Positions 58,787 to 64,000 of a stretch of DNA of 64,000 bases are shown piece after piece. The DNA comes from CAZNGF01 sp964572855 (lineage in GTDB: Bacteria > Bipolaricaulota > Bipolaricaulia > RBG-16-55-9 > JAJCYT01): assembly GCA_964572855.1 (NCBI GenBank), contig CAZNGF010000002.1, positions 34,310 to 98,309 on the forward strand, given 5' to 3'. Each line of letters begins with the position of its first letter. Within the stretch, counting starts at the first letter, position 1. Made by a program: the position numbers and the translations under genes. Under the pieces are notes generated by a model. It saw only the letters and a list, made by a program, of their open reading frames with translations, had not been told where the DNA came from and made no database searches.

Positions 58787-60184
58787 TTACCCGGCCGAAA
58801 CCAGCGCCGGCCAGTAGAACAGCGCGGCCAGCGCCACCAGCAACAGGCCGACGGCCCCGACCACGAGGCCCGCGCGCGCCATGTCGCGCGTGGCGCACAG
58901 GCCGGTGCTGATCGCGATCGCGTTGGGCGGGGTCGAGATCGGCAGCACCATCGCCAGGCTGGCGGCCACCCCGATCACGAGGCTGCCCACCACCCAGTCG
59001 AGCGCCAGGCCGTCCCCGGCCAGCCCCAGGCTCACGCCCAGCGGGACGAGCAGCGTCGCGGTCACGGTGTTCGACAGGAAGTTGGACATGGCCATGGCCA
59101 GGGCCCCGAAGCCGAGCAAGAGCCAGGCGCTTCCCAGTGCGCCCCAGTCGACGCCCGCCACGACCCAAGCCGCCAGCCCCGTGTGTTCCATCGCCAGCCC
59201 CAGCGAGAGCCCGCCGGCCACCAGCCACAGGACCTCCCACGGCAGGCGGCGCACCTCCTCGCGGGTCACGACCCCGGTGGCCGTCAGCAACGCGACCGGG
59301 ACGAGCGCCACCATGCCGCTCTTGAGCCCGTGCAGCCCCTCGGTGACCCAGGCCAGCACGGTGAGCGCGAACACGCCGTAGAAGACCAGCGCGGGCCGGC
59401 TGCGGTCGAACGCGCCCTCGAGCTTGAGCCGCAGGGCCGCGGCCCGCGGCCGGTAGAGCGCCAGCAACACGCCCCAGGCGCACAGCAGGCCGACCGCCGC
59501 CAGCGGCAGGGCCAGGATCATCCAATCCGTGAAGGCGATTTCGACGCCCTGGCGCGCCAGCGACTGGAGCACGACGGCGTTGGGGGGCGTGCCGATCGGG
59601 GTGGCGATCCCGCCGATGTTGGCCGCAAACGGCACGCCCAGGGCCAAGCCCACGCGGAACGGGTCCCCCGGCTCGAGTTGCGCCACCACCGGCAGCACGA
59701 CCGTGACCATCATGGCCGTGGTGGCCGTGTTGCTCATGAAGGCCGAAAGCGCCGCGGTCACGGCCATCAGGCCCAACAGGATGTAACGCGGACGCGTCCC
59801 GAACGGCCGCAGCAACAGCCGCGTCAGGTTGCGGTCGAAGCCGTGCTTGACCGCCGCGGCAGCCAGCACGAACCCGCCCAGAAACAGCACGACGATGGGG
59901 CTGGCCAGCGTGGCCAAGTAGTCCGCGTACGGCAGCGGCGCGTAGCCGCGCGCCCGGTGCGCCTCACCCAGCGGCCCCTCGCCGCTCAAGAGCGCGACCT
60001 CCAGCAGGATGATCAGCAACGAGGTGGCGTAGATCGGCACGGGCTCGAACAGCCAAAAGGCCGCCGCCAGCAGGAACACGCTCAGCGCCAGTTGGCCGGC
60101 AAAGCCCAGCCCCGCCGGCGGCAAAACGAAGGGGAGCACGAAACCGAGTGCACCCAGCGCCAGCCCCAACCGGGCAGCGCTCAT
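58787..60184 (-). CDS. DASS/SLC13-family anion or dicarboxylate transporter
   Basis: The 465-residue membrane protein has about eleven to twelve segments and two SNT motifs (SNTATTAMMVTVVLPVVA at about 151 and SNTVTATLLVPLGVSL near the C-terminus), with IGTPPNAVVL. This family carries dicarboxylates, sulfate or citrate with Na+. It is first in an operon with the response regulator and the kinase. Confidence 0.93.
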   Translation of the reverse strand: MSAARLGLALGALGFVLPFVLPPAGLGFAGQLALSVFLLAAAFWLFEPVPIYATSLLIILLEVALLSGEGPLGEAHRARGYAPLPYADYLATLASPIVVLFLGGFVLAAAAVKHGFDRNLTRLLLRPFGTRPRYILLGLMAVTAALSAFMSNTATTAMMVTVVLPVVAQLEPGDPFRVGLALGVPFAANIGGIATPIGTPPNAVVLQSLARQGVEIAFTDWMILALPLAAVGLLCAWGVLLALYRPRAAALRLKLEGAFDRSRPALVFYGVFALTVLAWVTEGLHGLKSGMVALVPVALLTATGVVTREEVRRLPWEVLWLVAGGLSLGLAMEHTGLAAWVVAGVDWGALGSAWLLLGFGALAMAMSNFLSNTVTATLLVPLGVSLGLAGDGLALDWVVGSLVIGVAASLAMVLPISTPPNAIAISTGLCATRDMARAGLVVGAVGLLLVALAALFYWPALVSAG

Positions 60185-60261
60185 CCCCGTGTGCGCGTCC
60201 CCTCAAGCATGGTGGCTCCAGTGTAGCCCGGGGCGGCGCCGCTTCAACGCGCGCGGCCGTT

Positions 60262-60290
60262 TTGCGCGCGCCGGGGCCGCGGCATACATT
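60262..60290 (+). promoter_or_regulatory. Kynureninase promoter
   Basis: TTGCGC (60262-60267), a 17-bp spacer and TACATT (60285-60290) lie about 30 nt before ATG 60320, with a G-rich ribosome site between. Confidence 0.68.
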
Positions 60291-60319
60291 GAGCCCAGCC
60301 CACGGAACGGGGGGGACGC

Positions 60320-61588
60320 ATGGAACTGAACGACTACCGGGCGCAAGCGGCGCGCCTTGACCGAGACGACGCGCTGGCGAGGTTTCGCAAAGCCTTCGTC
60401 GTCGACGACCCCGATTTGATCTACCTGGATGGGAACTCGCTGGGTCGGCTCCCGCAAGCCACGCGCGAGCGCCTCCGCGACCTGGTGGAGCACGCCTGGG
60501 GCCGGCGCCTCATCCGCGGCTGGAACGAGGGCTGGATGGAGGCCCCGCAGCGCGTCGGCGCCAAGATCGCCCAGCTCATCGGGGCGCGCGACGACGAGGT
60601 CATCGTGGCCGACTCGACCACGGTCAACCTGTTCAAGCTGGCTCACGCGGCGCTTGAGGCCCGCCCCGGCCGAAGCAAGATCGTCACCGACGAGCTCAAC
60701 TTCCCCTCCGATCACCACATACTGCAAGGGCTCCAACGCCTGAGCGCGCGCCCGATCGAGATCGAGGTGCTTCCGTCGCCCGACGGCATCCACGGCCCCG
60801 TCGAGGCGTTGGAGGAGGCGATTGACAAGGACACGGCGCTGGTCACGCTTTCGCACACGGCCTATAAGACGAGCTACACCTACGATCTGAAGCGGGTGAC
60901 GGCCTGGGCCGAGGACGCCGGGGCGTTGATGCTCTGGGATCTGAGCCACTCGGTCGGCTCGCTGCCCGTGGCGCTCAACGAGGCCAACGCGCCGCTGGCC
61001 GTGGGTTGCAGCTACAAGCACCTCAACGGCGGGCCGGGCGCGCCGGCGTTCCTCTACGTGCGCCACGACCTGCAAGCGGCATTGAATAATCCGCTCCCGG
61101 GCTGGATGGGCCACGCGCGCGTCTTCGACTTCGAACCCCGCTACGAGGGCGCGAGCGACATTCGAAAATTCCTGACGGGCTCGCCGTTCGTGCTCTCGCT
61201 GTGCGCCATCGAGCCCTCGCTGGATCTGTTTCTGGAGGCGGGCATTGATCGGGTGCGCGAGAAATCTCTGCGCCAGACCGAGCTGTTCGTCGCACTTTGG
61301 GAGGCATTTTTGCGACCGCTCGGCTTCGAGCTGCGCGCGCCGCGCGACCCCGAACGGCGCGGCGCGCACGTCTCGCTGACGCACGCACACGGGCTGGCCA
61401 TCGACCAAGCGCTCATCCACGACGCGCGCGTGATCCCCGACTTTCGCCCGCCGAACGCCATCCGCTTCGGCTTCACGCCGCTGTATACGACCTACGCCGA
61501 GGTCGTCTCTGCCGTCGATCGGTTGCGCCGGGTCGTCACCGACGGGACCTTCGAGCAGTACGCCTCCGAAAGGCCGCTGGTTACCTGA
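60320..61588 (+). CDS. kynU: Kynureninase
   Basis: The 422-residue PLP enzyme cleaves kynurenine to anthranilate and alanine. It has VDDPDLIYLDGNSLGRLP (about 28-45), the PLP Asp in MLWDLSHSVGSLPV (about 210-223) and the PLP Lys in GCSYKHLNGGPGAPAFLYV (about 232-250). Other kyn genes are not next to it, so the upstream dioxygenase steps lie elsewhere. The last 8 bp overlap the convergent lipoprotein gene. Confidence 0.95.
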   Translation: MELNDYRAQAARLDRDDALARFRKAFVVDDPDLIYLDGNSLGRLPQATRERLRDLVEHAWGRRLIRGWNEGWMEAPQRVGAKIAQLIGARDDEVIVADSTTVNLFKLAHAALEARPGRSKIVTDELNFPSDHHILQGLQRLSARPIEIEVLPSPDGIHGPVEALEEAIDKDTALVTLSHTAYKTSYTYDLKRVTAWAEDAGALMLWDLSHSVGSLPVALNEANAPLAVGCSYKHLNGGPGAPAFLYVRHDLQAALNNPLPGWMGHARVFDFEPRYEGASDIRKFLTGSPFVLSLCAIEPSLDLFLEAGIDRVREKSLRQTELFVALWEAFLRPLGFELRAPRDPERRGAHVSLTHAHGLAIDQALIHDARVIPDFRPPNAIRFGFTPLYTTYAEVVSAVDRLRRVVTDGTFEQYASERPLVT

Positions 61589-62168
61589 GCCCGCCCGGCA
61601 GCACCTCGACCGCCTCGAGCCGCACGACGAGCCGCGACACCGCTCCGGCGGTGAAGGTCGACGGGGCGCAGACCGGCACGCTCCGGTCGCGGCAGAGCCC
61701 CCGGAGGTCGAGTTCGACCTGGACGGTCTCGCGCGGCTCCCAGGCGTTGACCTCGTTCCCCTTGGTCTTGAAAGTCTCCTCGAGCCAGGGCAGCACCACG
61801 ACCTGCGCCCCGGCGCGGTTCCAGACCTCGACCTCGCCGAAGGCGCGCGTGAGGGCGACGTTCCCGTCGTTGAACAGGGCAAGCGCGACGCGCGGAAGGG
61901 AGCGGTCCGGGTGACAGAAGGCGGGAATCGCCTCGGAGCCGCACGCGGGCGGCTCGGCCCAGGCCGCGCCCACGATCGAGGCGTGCGGGTGGAAGAAGTG
62001 GTTCTCGTCCGCGTTGTCATCGAACGCGATCGCGACGGGATACGTCACCGGGGCCGGCGGCGGATCGGGCGCGGGGGCGACCGGCGCAGACAGCCACTCA
62101 CAGCCCCCCAGCCCCAGGGCGCATGCGACCAGCAGCGCCAGCGCGCGGCGTCGCTTGGCAGAGCTCAT
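61581..62168 (-). CDS. Lipoprotein of unknown function
   Basis: ATG 62168 gives a 195-residue protein with a lipobox (LGLGGC, Cys 23) and a Pro-rich linker, then a beta-sandwich-like region (RVALALFNDGNVALTRAFGE) with one Cys pair (CGSEAIPAFC). The longer upstream frame lies over the phosphatase gene and is a shadow. The fold resembles a FxLYD or LTD-like beta domain, but I cannot assign it. Confidence 0.75.
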   Translation of the reverse strand: MSSAKRRRALALLVACALGLGGCEWLSAPVAPAPDPPPAPVTYPVAIAFDDNADENHFFHPHASIVGAAWAEPPACGSEAIPAFCHPDRSLPRVALALFNDGNVALTRAFGEVEVWNRAGAQVVVLPWLEETFKTKGNEVNAWEPRETVQVELDLRGLCRDRSVPVCAPSTFTAGAVSRLVVRLEAVEVLPGGLR

Positions 62169-62258
62169 GCCCCCAGTGTATCGGAAACCGCCCCGCTTGC
62201 GCTCCCCAGCCCACGTGCCACAATGGAGCTCAACCCACGCAACGAGGACGGGACCGAG

Positions 62259-62705
62259 GTGGACATACTGTTCGTCTGTACCGGGAACATCTGCCGCTCG
62301 CCACTGGCCGAGGGCATCTTGAAACGCATGCTCGCGCAAGCGGGGCTGGCCGACCGCGTGCGGGTCGACTCGGCCGGCACGACCGGCTACCACGCGGGCG
62401 AAGCGCCCCACCCGGGCGTGGCCGCCCTCGCCCGGGAACGCGGGGTCGACCTGGACGGCAAGCGCGCCCGGCAGGTAAGACCCGAGGACGCCGAAGCGTT
62501 CGACCTGTTGGTGGGCATGACCCGCTCGCACCGGGACGCGCTCGCCGGCGCGGGGGACAAAGTCCGCCTGCTGGCCGACTTCGCCGACTTCGGCGACTCG
62601 GACGTGCACGACCCGTACTACAGCGGCGACTTCGAGAAGACCTACCGGCAGGTCGAAACGGGCTGCAGCGGCCTGCTGGAGCACCTCAAGCGCGCGCTCG
62701 CCTGA
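62259..62705 (+). CDS. Low-molecular-weight protein-tyrosine/arginine-phosphatase-like protein
   Basis: I use GTG 62259, since the product then begins VDILFVCTGNICRSPLAEG with the P-loop CTGNICRS (about 7-14); ATG 62223 is in frame but overlaps a CACAAT promoter box (62219-62224, -35 TTGCGC at 62197). The 148-residue protein ends with the DP motif (VHDPYY, about 112-117). Such phosphatases often adjoin or fuse to fructosamine/ribulosamine kinases in deglycation; the next gene is such a kinase relative. Confidence 0.93.
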   Translation: MDILFVCTGNICRSPLAEGILKRMLAQAGLADRVRVDSAGTTGYHAGEAPHPGVAALARERGVDLDGKRARQVRPEDAEAFDLLVGMTRSHRDALAGAGDKVRLLADFADFGDSDVHDPYYSGDFEKTYRQVETGCSGLLEHLKRALA

Positions 62706-63208
62706 TGGCCCTGTCGCGCGGGCTGCAAGCGGCGCTCGAGGCGTGCGGGCTGGCGCGACTGCGGGAAGCCGGCGTCCTCCGCGTCCCCGAGGCCTACGCC
62801 TGGCAGGACACGCCCGCGTTCATCCTGCTAGAATGGGTCGAACCCGACCACACGAATGATGCGAAGACGCTGGAACACTTCATCGACGAGGGCGCGTGCG
62901 TCCCCTCCATGCTGCACGGGGATCTCTGGGGCGGCAACTACCTCGTCTCCGAAGGCGAAGCCGTCCTGATCGACCCGGCGGTCTACTGCGGCCAGCGCGA
63001 GGTCGAACTCGCGTTCACCGAGCTGTTCGGCGGCTTCCCGGCCGCATTCTACGCGGGCTACAACGAGGTCTGGCCCCTGCCCGCCGAGTACGCGGACCGC
63101 AAGGCGCTCTACCAGCTTTACCCGCTGCTGGTCCACCTGAACCTGTTTGGCGAGGCGTACGGCGGGGCCGTGGACCGGATCCTGAATCGCTACGTCGGCG
63201 CGCGGTAG
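62705..63208 (+). pseudogene. Fructosamine/ribulosamine-3-kinase family remnant with internal deletion
   Basis: The 167-residue frame starts in the last base of the phosphatase stop. It keeps the kinase N-lobe end (AFILLEWVEP) and the catalytic SMLHGDLWGGNYL with LIDPAVYCGQREVELAFT, but the two are joined over about 20 residues, where intact enzymes (about 290) have about 110-130. The first 40 or so residues are also missing. The frame is open, so it could be a degenerate or new-function protein, but loss of this much suggests no kinase activity. Confidence 0.7.
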
Positions 63209-63249
63209 AATAGCGCAGAGACCTTCGACCGCGGAAAGGACACAAGCTC

Positions 63250-64000
63250 ATGCCCCAGCTTCAACCCAAACGCTTGCTCGCTTTCACGCTCGTGGCGCTC
63301 GCGCTCGGCCTCACCGCGTTTTCCCAATCCTCCGAGCAGGATCGCGCCACGGTTTCCGGCGGGACGCTCACGGTCGTCGCCCGCGGCGGTGGCGTGCGCA
63401 TCGACTGCGTCGGCGGCGAGGTGCGCGTCGACGGCGAGCAGCCCGTCGGCGGTGCGGTCGACTGCGAGCGGATCAGCCGCATCGAGGTGGACGGAGGCTT
63501 TGCGCGCAGCGGGGTCTCGGTCAACCTGATGGGGTTGATCGCCGACGGCTTCTCGAACTTTCGCGAGGCGAACGTGTTGGGCAGCCGCTTTTCGGACTCG
63601 ATCGCCGGCAGCAACGTCCGGATCACGGCCAACGGCGGCGACGGAAACGATCGATTGGAGGGGGGCCCGGGCGAAGACACCCTGATCGGCGGGCCGGGGG
63701 ACGACGACCTGTTCGGCGGCGAGGGGGACGACGCGCTCGACGGGGGCGCGGGACGGGATCGGCTGGTGGGCGCAGAGGGCGACGACGTGCTGAACGCCGG
63801 CCCGGACGACGACGAACTGGAGGGAGGCGAAGGAGACGACCAACTGGATGGCGGCGACGGGGACGACCGGCTACAAGGGGGCGACGGGACCAACACTCTG
63901 CGCGGCGGGCCGGGCGACGACGAGCTCGAAGGCGGCAACGGGCGCGATCTGCTAGAGGGGGGCGCGGGCGAGGATCGGCTCGACGGCGGGCCGGGCGACG
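63250..64000 (+). CDS. Secreted protein with RTX/hemolysin-type calcium repeats (runs off window end)
   Basis: ATG 63250 follows GGAAAGGA. The frame stays open to the window end (at least 250 residues) and is not closed here. It has a signal peptide (LLAFTLVALALGLTAFSQ), a beta-rich domain with two Cys (about 55-75) and from about 135 a run of GGxGxDxLxGG-type nonapeptides (GGDGNDRLEGGPGEDTLIGG), 10 or more. These bind calcium and form a parallel beta-roll. A TAGAAT box lies at 63207-63212. Confidence 0.9.
   Translation, partial: MPQLQPKRLLAFTLVALALGLTAFSQSSEQDRATVSGGTLTVVARGGGVRIDCVGGEVRVDGEQPVGGAVDCERISRIEVDGGFARSGVSVNLMGLIADGFSNFREANVLGSRFSDSIAGSNVRITANGGDGNDRLEGGPGEDTLIGGPGDDDLFGGEGDDALDGGAGRDRLVGAEGDDVLNAGPDDDELEGGEGDDQLDGGDGDDRLQGGDGTNTLRGGPGDDELEGGNGRDLLEGGAGEDRLDGGPGD

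Noticed and set aside
58310..60226. 638-residue plus-strand ORF opposite the DASS transporter and the response regulator
   Set aside because: Low-complexity Gln/His/Arg product, and the minus strand encodes two clear families.
61911..62705. 264-residue version of the phosphatase
   Set aside because: The extra N-terminus lies over the lipoprotein gene on the other strand; the family starts at ILFVCTGN.

Overview
The window is GC-rich, densely coded bacterial chromosome with no rRNA, no insertion sequence and no CRISPR. The cell is probably diderm: there is a long predicted beta-barrel protein, RlpA and several lipoproteins. Promoters use TTGNNN, 16-18 bp, then TACAAT or a near variant, and several genes appear to be transcribed as leaderless mRNAs whose ATG lies 6-7 nt after the -10 box. 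The gene set (branched-chain, peptide and ribose ABC transporters, alanine dehydrogenase-like enzyme, CoA-transferase, kynureninase) suggests a heterotroph that uses amino acids and peptides. I cannot name the phylum. A deep-branching Bipolaricaulota- or Deinococcota-like lineage is only a guess from gene style and leaderless promoters.

Region 1 (1-7.7 kb) is the most unusual part. It holds a large secreted protein with a beta-barrel-like middle, two SdrD-B-like domains and a PKD domain, and two small secreted proteins that look paralogous to each other. Each small gene follows a cyclic-di-GMP-I (GEMM-I) riboswitch, one of them apparently in tandem. Next to them are a sigma-70-family factor of the SigB/F/G/FliA type and a PapD/DUF916-like chaperone-type protein with dockerin-like calcium loops. 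I read this as a candidate c-di-GMP-controlled surface-fibre or adhesion system, built like a chaperone-usher locus but not matching one I can name.

Region 2 (7.7-16 kb) has a leaderless 2-oxoacid dehydrogenase E1 alpha gene, prs, a secreted beta-helix protein, a Tat-exported LivK-like binding protein with LivH and LivM but no LivG/LivF, and a DRG-like TGS GTPase. Region 3 (16-21.5 kb) is a minus-strand ribose operon, rbsR-K-D-A-C-B, with a LacI-type operator over its start site and a second copy of the operator core inside rbsB. Region 4 (21.7-31.5 kb) holds a TauE/SafE permease, a YVTN beta-propeller protein and a peptide ABC transporter whose DppF-like ATPase carries an insertion of about 110 residues.

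Region 5 (31.5-40.6 kb) has gcvT, gpsA, two secreted or lipoprotein genes, uvrC, rlpA and CIRCE-controlled groES-groEL. Region 6 (40.6-48.6 kb) is one operon, hisG-D-C-H-A-B-F-IE-purH, in which all eight junctions overlap by 4 bp. It is preceded by a short ORF ending in a His-rich stretch, a candidate leader peptide. PurH at the end uses the AICAR released by HisH/HisF.

Region 7 (48.7-64 kb) has an M32 carboxypeptidase, a rhodanese, a Ca2+/cation exchanger, a GNAT, an alanine dehydrogenase-like/CoA-transferase pair, tRNA-Glu, a toxin-antitoxin-like pair bracketed by 39-bp direct repeats, a DASS transporter with a response regulator and a cNMP-domain histidine kinase, kynureninase, a lipoprotein, a low-molecular-weight phosphatase with an internally deleted fructosamine-kinase relative, and the start of an RTX-repeat protein cut by the window end.
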